Source: Chrysomallon squamiferum
Lineage: Eukaryota; Mollusca; Gastropoda; Neomphalida; Peltospiridae
Direction of reading: 5' to 3'
Length of the DNA: 64,000 nt
Assembly (NCBI GenBank): GCA_012295275.1
Contig: CM022678.1
Coordinates: 13,342,617 to 13,406,616 of the forward strand
Positions 1 to 11,481 of this stretch are shown one piece after another (the stretch's first letter is position 1; each line of letters opens with the position of its first letter). A model generated the notes under the pieces. That model was not told the DNA's origin. It ran no database searches and saw only the letters and a list, made by a program, of their open reading frames with translations. The position numbers and the translations under genes are program-made.

Positions 1-2452
1 CCACTTCTACACTATCCCTGATACATCCACCTTGATTATATATCACCACTTTACACTATCCCTGATACATCCACCTTGATTATATATCACCACTTTTACA
101 CTATCCCTGATACATCCACCTTGATTATATATCACCACTTCTACACTATCCCTGAAACATCCACCTTGATTATATATCACCAGGTCTACACTATCCCTGA
201 TACATCCACCTTGATTATATATCACCACTTCTACGCTATCCCTGATATATCCACCTTGATTATATATCCACCACTTTACACTATCCCTGATATATCCACC
301 TTGATTATATATCCACCACTTCTACACTATCCCTGATATATCCACCTTGATTATATATCACCACTTCTACACTATCCCTGATACATCCACCTTGATTATA
401 TATCCATCACTTTACACTATCCCTGATACATACACCTTGATTATATATCACCACTTTACACTATTCCTGATACATCCACCTTGATTATATATCACCACTT
501 CTACACTATCCCTGATATATCCACCTTGATTAAATATCACCACTTCTACACTATCCCTGATACATCCACCTTGATTATATATCACCAGGTCTACACTGTC
601 CCTGATACATCCATCTTGATTATATATCACCAGGTCTACGCTATTCCGGCTACATCCACCTTGATTATATATCACAAGGTCTACACTATCCCTGATAAAT
701 CCACCTTGATTATATATCACCACTTCTACACTATCCCTGATACATGCACCTTGATTATATATCACCAGGTCTACACTATTCCTGATACATCCACCTTGAT
801 TATATATCACCAGTTTACACTATCCCTGATACATCCACCTTGATTATATATCACCACCACTTTACACTATCCCTGATACATCCACCTTGATTATATATCC
901 ATCACTTTACACACTATCCCTGATACATCCACCTTTGATTATATATCACCACTTTTACACTATTCCTGATACATCCACCTTGATTATATATCACCACTTC
1001 TACACTATCCCTGATATATCCACCTTGATTAAATATCACCACTTCTACACTATCCCTGATACATCCACCTCGATTATATATCACCAGGTCTACACTATCC
1101 CTGATACATCCATCTTGATTATATATCACCAGGTCTACGCTATTCCGGCTACATCCACCTTGATTATATATCACCAGGTCTACACTATCCCTGATACATC
1201 CACCTTGATTATATATCACCACTTCTACACTATCCCTGATACATCCACCTTGATTATATATCACCAGGTCTACACTATTCCTGATACATCCACCTTGATT
1301 ATATATCACCAGTTTACACTATCCCTGATACATCCACCTTGATTATATATCACCACTTTACACTATCCCTGATACATCCACCTTGATTATATATCGATGA
1401 CTTTACACTACCCCTGATATATCCACCTTGATTATATATCCACCACTTCTACACTATCCCTGATATATCCACCTTGATTAAATATCACCACTTCTACACT
1501 ATCCCTGATACATCCACCTTGATTATATATCACCAGGTCTACACTGTCCCTGATACATCCATCTTGATTATATATCACCAGGTCTACGCTATTCTGGCTA
1601 CATCCACCTTGATTATATATCACCAGGTCTATACTATCCCTGATACATCCACCTTGATTATATATCACCACTTCTACACTATCCCTGATACATCCACCTT
1701 GATTATATATCACCAGGTCTACACTATTCCTGATACATCCACCTTGATTATATATCACCAGTTTACACTATCCCTGATACATCCACCTTGATTATATATC
1801 ACCACTTTACACTATCCCTGATACATCCACCTTGATTATATATCCATCACTTTACACTATCCCTGATACACCCACCTTGATTATATATCACCACTTTACA
1901 CTATTCCTGATACATCCACCTTGATTATATATCACCACTTCTACACTATCCCTGATATATCCACCTTGATTAAATATCACCACTTCTACACTATCCCTGA
2001 TACATCCACCTTGATTATATATCACCAGGTCTACACTATCCCTGATACATCCATCTTGATTATATATCACCAGGTCTACGCTATTCCGGCTACATCCACC
2101 TTGATTATATATCACCAGGTCTACACTATCCCTGATACATCCACCTTGATTATATATCACCACTTCTACACTATCCCTGATACATCCACCTTGATTATAT
2201 ATCACCAGGTCTACACTATTCCTGATACATCCACCTTGATTATATATCACCAGTTTACACTATCCCTGATACATCCACCTTGATTATATATCACCACTTT
2301 ACACTATCCCTGATACATCCACCTTGATTATATATCACCACTTCTACACTATCCCTGATACATCCACCTTGATTATATATCCACCACTTCTACACTATCC
2401 CTGATACATCCACCTTGATTATATATCCACCACTTTACACTATCCCTGCTAC
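1..2452. repeat. 45-bp minisatellite array with higher-order repeat
   Basis: More than 50 head-to-tail units of about 45 bp (some 44 bp), each containing a block like CCACCTTGATTATATATCAC followed by a variable part ending CTATCCCTGATACAT. Because 45 is a multiple of 3, open frames appear on both strands; these are artefacts of the repeat, not genes. Variant units recur in fixed order (for example the ATTAAATATC variant and the CTATTCCGGCTACAT variant). The ATTAAATATC marker falls at about 531, 1030, 1479 and 1971, giving a higher-order period of 450-500 bp (10-11 units) repeated four times. The array continues off the left edge. Confidence 0.97.
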
Positions 2453-2559
2453 TTCAGTATACATACATGACTTCTGCTCCATCCCTATTACCATCATGCC
2501 ATCTATACCCACCTTATTAAAACATCAACTTTTTACACCACCAAGTTGACATCACTTAC

Positions 2560-2748
2560 CTCTGTTTCATCAGTTTCAATCGATATTTGTGAATCTGATC
2601 TGTCTGATTTGTCACTTGGTGGCGGCAAACTACTAGCCCGAACTTTCCTATTAGTTCTGCTTATTTCTGATCCAGAACGAAGCCACTGTGTCCTTGACCT
2701 TGGTGATAGGTATGGCAGAAGGTGTTGGTCGGATTTATTCCGGGAAGC
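2560..2748 (-). CDS. candidate ERICH3 exon 4
   Basis: A 63-codon open segment flanked by a good acceptor (ATAACCAG before 2748) and a consensus donor (CAGAG then GTAAGT after 2560). It begins and ends in phase 0, matching the phase-0 end of the exon at 4103-4300. It encodes ASRNKSDQHLLPYLSPRSRT and a basic-then-acidic Ser-rich tail ending SIETDETE. I do not recognise a domain. It is clearly less AT-rich than its surroundings. It could belong to another gene, but position and strand favour ERICH3. Confidence 0.5.
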
Positions 2749-4962
2749 CTGGTTATAAGTGCAAACAAACATGCAATGATATAATACCTCTTATTTTATA
2801 TCGGAAATACCTGACATGCAGTCAGCAAATCTCGATATGCTATATTTGAGTTATTACAAGTTCTATCAGGATCTCACTTGACATTTCAATGGATAATAAC
2901 CCTCTGACTGTATTAAAAACACTGAAATATTTCATGAGATCCTCATAGGTCACATGTGACATATAAAATGAAAACAAAACAAAATAAAAAATCGTGCACT
3001 GGGTATGTATCACATGCTCAACATCCCAAACAAAATAATGTTACTTCTGGTTAATATTAAATATGTGGGAAACTGTGAGAAAGTAAAACAAAACAAATGT
3101 AATCACAGAAACAGAAACAAAAATGTCTGTGAATTTTTAAATGATTTTTTCTTGTACCGTTTCTTCTATGGTAATTTTATTTCGTTTCTTTTCACTTTTT
3201 GGGATGTCGGGCGACTGTAGGGTGCGTGGGGAGAGATAAGGTAAAATATCATCATTCTTCTCTGTTTCTGTCTGAAAACAATTTTATCTTTAAACTTCAA
3301 AAACAAAACTCTAACAAACATCTAGTCAGAACAAAATACTGACTTTAATTGTTGTTCTTTTTTTTAAATAAAATTTATTTTGTTAAAATCTGCTATTTTT
3401 AAAAATAATTAAAACATAAATAAATGAATTCAAAAGTAAATTAAAATTATAAAAATGTTAATTTTAATTATATTTCAGTATAGCTATTGTTAACTGTTTC
3501 ATATAGCAAAAATTTATTTTTAAATATTATAAAAGTAGCCAATACCTATACCCATACAAGGTCAGTGAGAACATCATAATATAATACACACAGATTTTCT
3601 CTTTTTAATCTACACATTGTTACCATCATGTAATAATAAATTATGCATATGGTGAAGACAAAATAATTACAAAGTTACTCAGAAGGTTAAAATAAATAAA
3701 TTATTTTAAAGAAGTAAATTCAAAATAAATAAATAAAATTAAATACTGTGTTAAATATAAATTAATTAAATTTTTTATTCTTTTAAAAACACTTCATGAT
3801 GTATCGAAGTACCTTTCATCTGAATCTTTTCCAATTTAAAATCCCTTTTAACTACTTTTAATTAAAATGTTCTTCACAGGCTCTATATTTAGTACCAGCA
3901 ATTTCTTTTATTTAAATACTATTTCTGGACTTTTTGTTAAAATCCTATTTTTCTTCAGGTTATAACTTTTTCTTTTATTTAAAATCCCCTTTTTATTTAT
4001 TTTATTTGAAATAATAATTTATTAAGATAAATACAATTTTCCTTTTATTATTATCAACATCATCATTACTCCTAAAAGAAAAACAATAAAATAAAAACTT
4101 ACTCTAACTTTTCTTACACGTTCTATTTTTGCAATTTCTTCCAGTTTTCGTTTTATCTGTGCCTGTCGACTTCTCTCCAAGTCGAGAGTTTTGTGCACAA
4201 TGGCCTGGGCTAACAGATCTTTGACATGCCTCTTGTGTTCTTTTTGTGCCATATTTAGTCGATAAGTATTTTCTGAAATAATCTCTCCATGACTTGACAC
4301 CTAGTGAAAGAATAAAAATAAAAATAATGAAAGAAATACAGGGCCTAAAAGAAAAAGTTCTTAAAATAATATTAGTAAATAAATAAATAAATATCTATAT
4401 ATATATTTCTTATTTCTTTATTTACTAATATTATTTTAAAAATATACATAAAGCAAAATTATACATCATTGTTTAATATATATAACATAAGAAAACAAAC
4501 ATAATGCACATAAATAAATAATGAAAAAATAAAGTAAATATCCTGCAGTATTGTATATAATTAATAAAAATGAAACAAAATAAAATAAAATAAAGATTTA
4601 AAACACTGACCAGTCCAGCTTTGCGAAGGTGTCTCTTCATTCTGGTGTTGGAGAAGTAACCAGCAAGATGTCCATCGCACAAGCTGTTGTATGCAGACAA
4701 CGAACTGAAAATAACAATTAATCTTTTAAAGTATACTATGAACTGAAAATAATTTATATTATAACAACATGATGTAGACTTAAAATGTCCAGTATTATAA
4801 TCTTATAATGTAAACAGTGAAAATTTTATTAAAATAACAATAATAGTATTATAACTTTATGATATATATAACGAACTGAAATAACATTAAATATTGACTT
4901 TATGATGTAAACAGTAGACAGAAAATTAAGTATTATGACTTTATCATATATACATACATATC

Positions 4963-5000
<38 letters not shown>

Positions 5001-6454
5001 TTTAACTAAGATAATAATGTAATGTAAACAATAAGAATAAAATAAACAGATCTAATAGAATGATCAGTTTGTTCAGAGACAGAAAGTATTATTTCTGCAC
5101 ACACTCACATACCTTAATAAATTTCAGCTTTGCAAATACTTTACACTTGTAAGTAAATATATTTCAACTGAAGTTTAAGGGATGTATATATGTGTGTATT
5201 TGTGTATTTTACTTTTCTCTTCCATTGTTTATTTCTTATCATAACAAATGACTTCTTTAATACACTTATTTCATCCAGTTCAAATATGACCTTTTTGAAG
5301 TGTTTTTTCACCTCAAATCAGTGACCTGTTTCAATGAATTTTCTTATCTACCTTTTCATGTACATAAAGTTATTGCAAATACTTTGAAACTAGGCTATAT
5401 CTGTTGCCTACTAAGCTTAATTAATAACGAAGTACACAAGAGAATATTGCTTAATGATTATATGGATGTCACCATTTTATATAGAACAAACCAGTTTATA
5501 TTTAGGTCATTTCCAAATTAGTGACTAGAAAAAACCCCCAGACTTATCATAAATAATGTAATGTGATAATGTTACAACTGCAAAGTGGTGGAAATGTTTG
5601 TAACATTTCATTTTCAATCTGTTCTTAGTTATGTTTGGTTCAAGAAAATAATAACATTATTAGATTTGTTTATACCTATTCAGATTTTTCACTTTAGGGT
5701 TTGAAAACACACAAAGGATAAATTACAAATATTATTTCATTAAAGGTACCTTACAATGTGAATACTGAAACAAATTTATCATGGTAACATAAAAACGGGT
5801 TAAACAAGATTTTTATGTTCATGGGAATGAGTTAATTTAGAAATTATTTTTATTTTATTATTTTGTGTTTTTCTTTCTACATTTGTTAGTATATGTAATT
5901 TACCCTGCAGATTTTAATGCACGTATATTCTTATATTCTCATTCATAAAACTTTTTTGTATACTTTATATCAGGATTAAAATATTACTTTGTATTATATT
6001 AATTATGCATTTTCGCAAGTGTGTTTTATGTTTCTTTCTTAAAATGAAATATTAACTCTAAGGCATTTCAAAACATTGTTACGTGTGATGATATTTTATA
6101 TTTATTATTAGAAACACACAAATACACATACAAACATACATCTGTGTATCATCTGTATGTGCATGCTCTATCTCAAAAGTTAATAATTAATTGTGATCCG
6201 CCATTTGATTAACTAAACCATGCCATTACGATCTATTGACTATCAATTCGATTTTCATTTGTATCTTTTCACGTACATTAAACAGATCAATAATCCGAAG
6301 TTTGTATCTAAGAATAACATACGATTATGAACAATAGATAAATATATATTTTGTATAGATTTAACAGTATGCATAAACACGAATTATATAAACAAGAACA
6401 AAAAATGTCGGAAACACATTTGAACTGACAATACCTGTGTTCAAAATGGCTCAT
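2560..6454 (-). CDS. ERICH3: ERICH3-like glutamate-rich protein, 5' exons 1-4 (partial)
   Basis: Exons on the minus strand: 6435-6454, 4611-4704, 4103-4300, and a probable fourth at 2560-2748; all joins keep phase with GT-AG borders. The protein begins MSHFEHSSLSAYNSL, then HLAGYFSNTRMKRHLRKAGL, then GEIISENTYRLNMAQKEH and KTLDLERSRQAQIKRKLEE. From memory this matches the N-terminus of vertebrate ERICH3 (AYNSLMDKHLAGYFNNTR and SEKEYKLNM blocks), a cilium-associated protein. Exon 4 (RSRTQWLRSG, then a Ser/Asp-rich stretch) is placed by phase and splice sites only. The rest of the gene lies toward or beyond the minisatellite. A near copy of exons 1-3 lies at 11482-12831; this copy keeps the conserved residues better and connects to exon 4, so it is probably the working one. 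Confidence 0.72.
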
Positions 6455-6612
6455 GTTGATGGTGATTTTCACACAACAGATAACGGACGTTTCCTCCTTC
6501 AAATATATATTTTGTTCAATCCTCAATATCTGTTAATGAGATATACGTCAGAAATAAAACGTGTCAGTAGATATAAAGACATCCATCTCCACTCTACCAC
6601 CATAACAAGTTC

Positions 6613-6626
6613 GTTACCTGGGTGAA
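6613..6626 (-). promoter_or_regulatory. candidate X-box and adjacent CACGTG upstream of ERICH3
   Basis: GTTACCTGGGTGAA resembles the RFX X-box (GTTNCC-N2-GGNAAC) with about two mismatches in the right half. It lies about 160 bp upstream of the ERICH3 ATG at 6454 and is followed at once by ATCACGTGACC, an E-box palindrome. The same pair is preserved in copy B at 12990-13003. RFX control would fit a ciliary gene, but the match is imperfect. Confidence 0.3.
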
Positions 6627-7134
6627 TCACGTGACCAAACTTTCTGTTCAGTGTCGGAAAAAGACCAGCCAGGTGCGATCGACTTCGGAAATCTTCGACA
6701 ATTTCCGAACATTTCCAAAGGCACCGACGAAATGTCACGAATCCCAACAAAGCACATGATTATAGTTTATTGTATTTTATAAGTGAGGCTATTCTAATAT
6801 TATTAATTTCGCTTCTTACTCGATAATTTAAGATTGTATAATATATAGGTTTACGAAAAGCTATGAAGAAAATTAATATTACTCTGTAACACTGTGTGTA
6901 TATGTACGTCTACATAATGTATAATACATCGGATATTTCCCAAAATAAAATATTTATCATGTAGGCAGTTAGTGTATAAATAAAGCAGGATAATTTTCAT
7001 CAATATTTTTCCAATCACTTTAAAGTAAATCTGAGCCCTCGTAACCTAAGCTTTTTCGAACAGAGAGGGGAAATAACTCGTTCAAACCTATTAGTCTCCA
7101 TTACTGCTTTCCCATCTGATTAGACCCTCTACAG

Positions 7135-9749
7135 CAGTGGTTCCCAACCTTTCAAATATAGCGACCCCAATCCTTAAAATATCTTATATATACATTCATT
7201 TTTTTGTACAACAAACTGTCATATATTGCCATTATTGAATTATAGATTATTTATTCGTGAAGTAACTATACATTCCGTAAATTCATGATTTATTTCAAAT
7301 TTATTCATAAAACATTCCAAAGCTCCTACAAACATTAATTAATTGCAAATCAATTCAAAATTATTCGAACACACAAATTTCCACCGTTATGTAAAGTATG
7401 TTTATGAACTGACCTTAATGAGACGGCTGGTATTGCAGTTTTTTAGCTAGCAATTCTATCCTGGGCTCCGTTGTCGATACAGCACACCTCAAGTCGTCTT
7501 CCACATTTAATTTATTTCGGTACTTGTTTTTAAGGATGAGAAGTTGGGAGAATGCTGCTTCACATAAGTAAGTTCTTGGGAACGGCAATAAATTCCTTAT
7601 TGCGATTTCTGATATTACTGGGAATTTTTGGAAACTTTTTGCCCAAAATTCTTGTAGTTGCAGTTCACCAAACCATGATTTAGCTTCAAAATTGTTTGTT
7701 AAGTCGATGAACTCTTCTTCTGCTGCTTCAGGGACATCAGATACACTGGCATTGAAAGGGTTGATTGTAAGGGAGAAAGATTTGCAACATTCATCAGGAA
7801 AATAACTTCTTATTTGAACAGTAAGATTTTCCAAATGCTCTTGTATCAAGCCATATAAGTCATCGATGTTAATTTCATTTGCCGCTTCTTCAACAAATTG
7901 GGCAAGTGTTGGGAACATGTATAATTTCTTTTGGTTAATTTTGGTGATCCAGAGTTCCAATTTCATTTTGAAGACGATATCTTTTCAGACAAAGATATTA
8001 TCGTACTTTCTTTACCCTATAATTCTGTATTAATATCTCAAAAATGTCGACCAGGTATACCAATTTGCACAACGTAAATTCATCCGTAAACAATGATTCA
8101 TATTCGCTTGCATTTTGAGAAGCGAGAAATATTTGCAGCTCTTCTCTCAATTCAAAAAATCTTTTCAACGCCTTTCCTTTCGAGAGCCAACATTACCTCT
8201 GTGTAAAACAATAGTGCTTCATGCGTTGAACCCAAATCTTCACATAAAACTTTGAAGAGCCGTGTTGCAAGTAGCCTTGATTTAACGACATTTACTGCTT
8301 CGATCACTCGGCTAAGCACTTCTTCGAATGGTTCAGGTAACGTCTTGGTAGCTAATACTTGTCGATGAATCATGCAGTGAGTCCCAATTACTTCTGGAGT
8401 TACTTTTTTAACTAACGATTGGAAGCCAGACTTACAGCCAAGCATTGCAGGTGCCCCGTCAGTACAAACTCCGCACAATTTCTCCCATTCAATTGAATGT
8501 TCTTTGAAGAAATCATCAATTAAATCAAAAATATCAGCAGCAGTAGTTGAAGATTGCAGACGCTTACAAAACAAGAAACCTTCTTTAATTTTTTAATTTT
8601 TATAATAACGAATATACACAAGAAGTTGTGCAAAGTTTGTCACATCAGTAGTTTCATCAAGCTGTATGCTGAACAGCCCAGTTGGAGTTTCTTTTAATTC
8701 TTGAATAATTTGGCATAAAATATCCTCGGACATATCTGTTATCCTTTGTTTTACCGTATTGTTTGACATGGATAGAGGCGATACTTTATTTACTGCTTCA
8801 GGACCGATCATGAGACGTACAGTATCTTTGGTGCATGGAAAAATAAGATTCTCAGCTATTGTGTGTGGTTTTTAGCATGTGCTATTCTTAATGCAACCGT
8901 GTATGAAGCTTCAATGGCGGCTAAATTTTTGTTTTGAAATAATCCACTGCTATCAAGCCGGCGGCTTTTGACACCAACAACTTTTGCTTTAAAAAAGTCA
9001 ATACTTTTATCTTTCAAATTACTTTGGAGATGTCTTTGAAGTTTAGCTGGTTTCATAGACTCATGAGCAAGAACTTCCAAACATACTACACTGTGATCTT
9101 TCCACACCTGCAATAACTATGTCAGTGAAGCCCCACTTCAAGAAATCATCGCTGTACTTTCTCTTTCTTACACTCATTTTTAAAGGGTTAAGAATCACTC
9201 AAACAAAACTAACTACGTGTCACTGCACGTGCGAGTACAACACTAGGTAAGTGGGAGGCAGTGTTGCCAGATGGCTCATGCAGAAATCGGCTAGAACTAG
9301 CTTTGAAAATGGCTAAAAACTGGCTAGACTTAATAGTAAATGGCTAAAGAAAACGGCTAAATTTATCTGTGCATTTTTATGAATAGTTTCTCAAGTATTC
9401 TTAAAAAAAATCTAGCCACTAAATGAAAAATTGTTCGGCCAGATGCTGCCAAATTTGGCTAAATCTAGTCGGAAATCATTTAATTTGGTAACACTGGTGG
9501 GAGGAGCGACAGTGGTGGCGCGACAGTGGTGGCGCGACCAAAACAAAACAGAAACCAAACATGTTCAATACTGGCTCAGACGTTGTGTTGAGTGACTTAG
9601 GGAACTGTTACATTTAGTTTCATAGTATGAATTTTTATAACTGTCTTAATGTGTTTTTCACCGTGTTTTATATAATAGTCACATTCGGCTCAAAATCAAT
9701 TAACGACCCCATGGCATTGGGGTCGAGGCCCACAGGTTGGGAACCACTG
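7135..9749 (-). mobile_element. hAT-superfamily DNA transposon, complete ends, dead transposase
   Basis: Terminal inverted repeats: the left end begins CAGTGGTTCCCAACCT and the right end finishes AGGTTGGGAACCACTG. Flanking 8-bp target duplication: CTCTACAG at 7127-7134 and CTCTATAG at 9750-9757, with one mismatch. An 8-bp duplication and a CAGTG-type end are hallmarks of hAT elements, and CTCTATAG fits the nnnTAnnn preference reported for the Buster group. The element is 2615 bp and holds a broken ZBED5/FAM200-like transposase. It sits only in duplication copy A; the matching site in copy B (13506-13513) is empty. Confidence 0.95.
7415..9177 (-). pseudogene. degenerate ZBED5/FAM200-like hAT transposase
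   Basis: Read on the minus strand from an ATG at 9177 (MSVRKRKYSDDFLKWGF), fragments follow in order through several frames: a damaged BED-finger region (VVCLEVLAHESMKPAKLQRH), SIQLDETTDVTNFAQLLVYI, then CGVCTDGAPAMLGCKSGFQS with GTHCMIHRQVLATKTLP, and finally the C-terminal dimerisation part (EFWAKSFQKFPVISEIAIRN, then FPRTYLCEAAFSQLLILKNK). Frame changes near 8850, 8590 and 8000-8150 and loss of a finger Cys/His show it is inactive. The DETTD and CTDGAPAM motifs carry parts of the RNase-H-like catalytic core. Confidence 0.9.
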
Positions 9750-9830
9750 CTCTATAGTTTCAACTGATTGTTTGTCCAGGATAGACGAAATAGTTAATTT
9801 CAGCGTATGTTTACATAAATGGATATTTTT

Positions 9831-9844
9831 CGAGCGCGCGCGCG

Positions 9845-9905
<61 letters not shown>
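9831..9905. repeat. (CG)n(TG)n microsatellite, copy A
   Basis: A short CG-alternating run followed by about 28 TG repeats. The same compound tract is present at the paralogous position in copy B (about 13770-13832), so it predates the duplication. Purine-pyrimidine alternation of this kind can adopt Z-DNA. Confidence 0.95.
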
Positions 9906-9906
<1 letters not shown>

Positions 9907-10177
9907 TTATGTTTCTACGTCTCTGAATTTATAATTTTTTAAATCTGGTTTGAAGAACATAAATGTGTCTCTTTTTCTTCTCATTCTCTTTGACCTTTCT
10001 TTCGCACTCTCCTCAGTGTTATTAACAAGCCGAAAGTATAGAGAAACAAGTAAATCACAATTTTAATGAATCAGTGATATTTTCACTGATTTCTGAATCA
10101 ACTTTGTACACACTGATATTTTTTTTTTAATTATTATTATTCATTCATTTATATATATACACATACAGACACAGACA

Positions 10178-10178
<1 letters not shown>

Positions 10179-10238
<60 letters not shown>
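10179..10238. repeat. (ATT)n microsatellite, copy A
   Basis: About 20 uninterrupted ATT repeats. The paralogous site in copy B (14104-14212) is longer and interrupted by AAATTTAAATTT blocks. Confidence 0.95.
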
Positions 10239-10329
10239 TTAATTTCATGTTCATGAATGGTAATGATAATAACAGTGATAATGGAACTGTTGTGGCGTAG
10301 TAAAGGTTGTAGCTTTGGTGATGTCGGTG

Positions 10330-10368
10330 TTAATATCCGTCCGGTATTCCATGTTTACTATAGTCACT
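10330..10368 (-). pseudogene. remnant of the last GGT exon in duplication copy A
   Basis: Minus-strand codons for [12 protein letters not shown] and a stop match the true GGT C-terminus ([12 protein letters not shown]) at 14304-14342, with one Gly to Ser change. The upstream two-thirds of the exon is missing and replaced by a short homopolymer, so the acceptor now lies almost next to the last codons. No other GGT exon is present in this copy. It is a by-product of the tandem duplication. Confidence 0.88.
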
Positions 10369-10440
10369 TTTTTTTTTCCTGTGAGAAATTTAAAATAAAA
10401 ATGTTTAAACATATCAGCCTGAATAAATATATTTTAATTA

Positions 10441-10446
<6 letters not shown>

Positions 10447-10508
<62 letters not shown>
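10447..10508. repeat. (GA)n tract at duplication junction
   Basis: About 30 GA repeats placed exactly between the end of copy A and a small block of the 45-bp minisatellite. The paralogous position in copy B (14521 onward) has no GA tract and continues into unique GGT intron. Confidence 0.95.
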
Positions 10509-10512
<4 letters not shown>

Positions 10513-10664
10513 ATATCCACCACTTTACACTATCCCTGCTACATCCACCTTGATTATATATCACCACTTTACACTATTCCTGATACATCCACCTTGATTA
10601 TATATCACCAGGTCTACACTATTCCTGATACATCCACCTTGATTATATATCACCAGGTCTACAC
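10509..10664. repeat. small block of the 45-bp minisatellite at the junction
   Basis: Three to four units of the same minisatellite found at 1-2452, ending CAGGTCTACAC directly before copy B starts. The first unit carries the CCCTGCTAC variant seen in the last unit of the large array (about 2440-2452), so it looks copied from the right end of that array. Confidence 0.95.
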
Positions 10665-11481
10665 TAAACTTCAAAAACAAAACTCTAACAAACATCTAGT
10701 CAGAACACAATACTGACTTTAATTGTTGTTCTTTTTTTTAAATAAAATTTATTTTGTTAAAATCTGCTATTTTTATAAATAATTAAAACATAAATAAATC
10801 AATTCAAAAGTAAATTAAAATTATAAAAATGTTAATTTTAATTATATTTCAGTATAGCTATTGTTAACTGTTTCATATAGCAAAAATTTATTTTTAAATA
10901 TTATAAAAGTAGCCAATACCTATACCCATACAACGTCAGTGAGAACATCATAATATAATACACACAGATTTTCTCTTTTTACTCAACACATTGTTACCAT
11001 CATGTAATAATAAATTATGGTTATGGGGAAGACAAAATAATTACAAAGTTACTCAGAAGGTTAAAATAAATAAATTATTTTAAAGAAGTAAAATCAAAAT
11101 AAATAAATAATATTAAATACTTATTAAATATAAATTAATTAATTATTTTTATTCATTTAAAAACACTTCATGATGTATCCAAATACCTTTCATCTAAATC
11201 TTTTTAAAATCAGTTTAAAATCCCTTTTAACTACTTTTAATTAAAATGTTCTTCACAGGCTATATATTTAGTACCAGCAATTTCTTTTATTTAAATACTA
11301 TTTCTGGACTTCTTGTTAAAATCCTATTTTTCTTCAGGTTATAACTTTTTCTTTTATTTAAAATCCCCTTTTTATTTATTTTATTTGAAATAATAATTTA
11401 TTAAGATAAATACAATTTTCCTTTTATTATTATCAACATCATCATTACTCCTAAAAGAAAAACAATAAAATAAAAACTTAC

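Larger units (their letters stand above)
3291..10446. repeat. segmental duplication, left copy (A)
   Basis: Direct tandem copy of 10665-14520, starting at TAAACTTCAAAAACAAAACT and ending at the run AATATATTTTAATTATTTTAA before a (GA)n tract. Sample stretches match at nearly every base, so the event looks recent. Copy A is longer because it contains a 2.6-kb hAT insertion (7135-9749) and about 1 kb at 5170-6230 that is missing from copy B. It holds ERICH3 exons 1-3, the ERICH3 promoter, a (CG)n(TG)n tract and a broken last GGT exon. Confidence 0.93.

Noticed and set aside
43-2283. Long open frames on both strands (IIYHHFYTIPDTS-type and IYNQGGCIRDSVE-type repeats)
   Set aside because: They follow directly from a 45-bp unit without stops in two frames. 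They are interrupted wherever a 44-bp unit occurs and have no splice or start context.
1-2452. CRISPR-like array
   Set aside because: There is no alternation of constant repeat and unique spacer; whole units are near copies. The window is eukaryotic.
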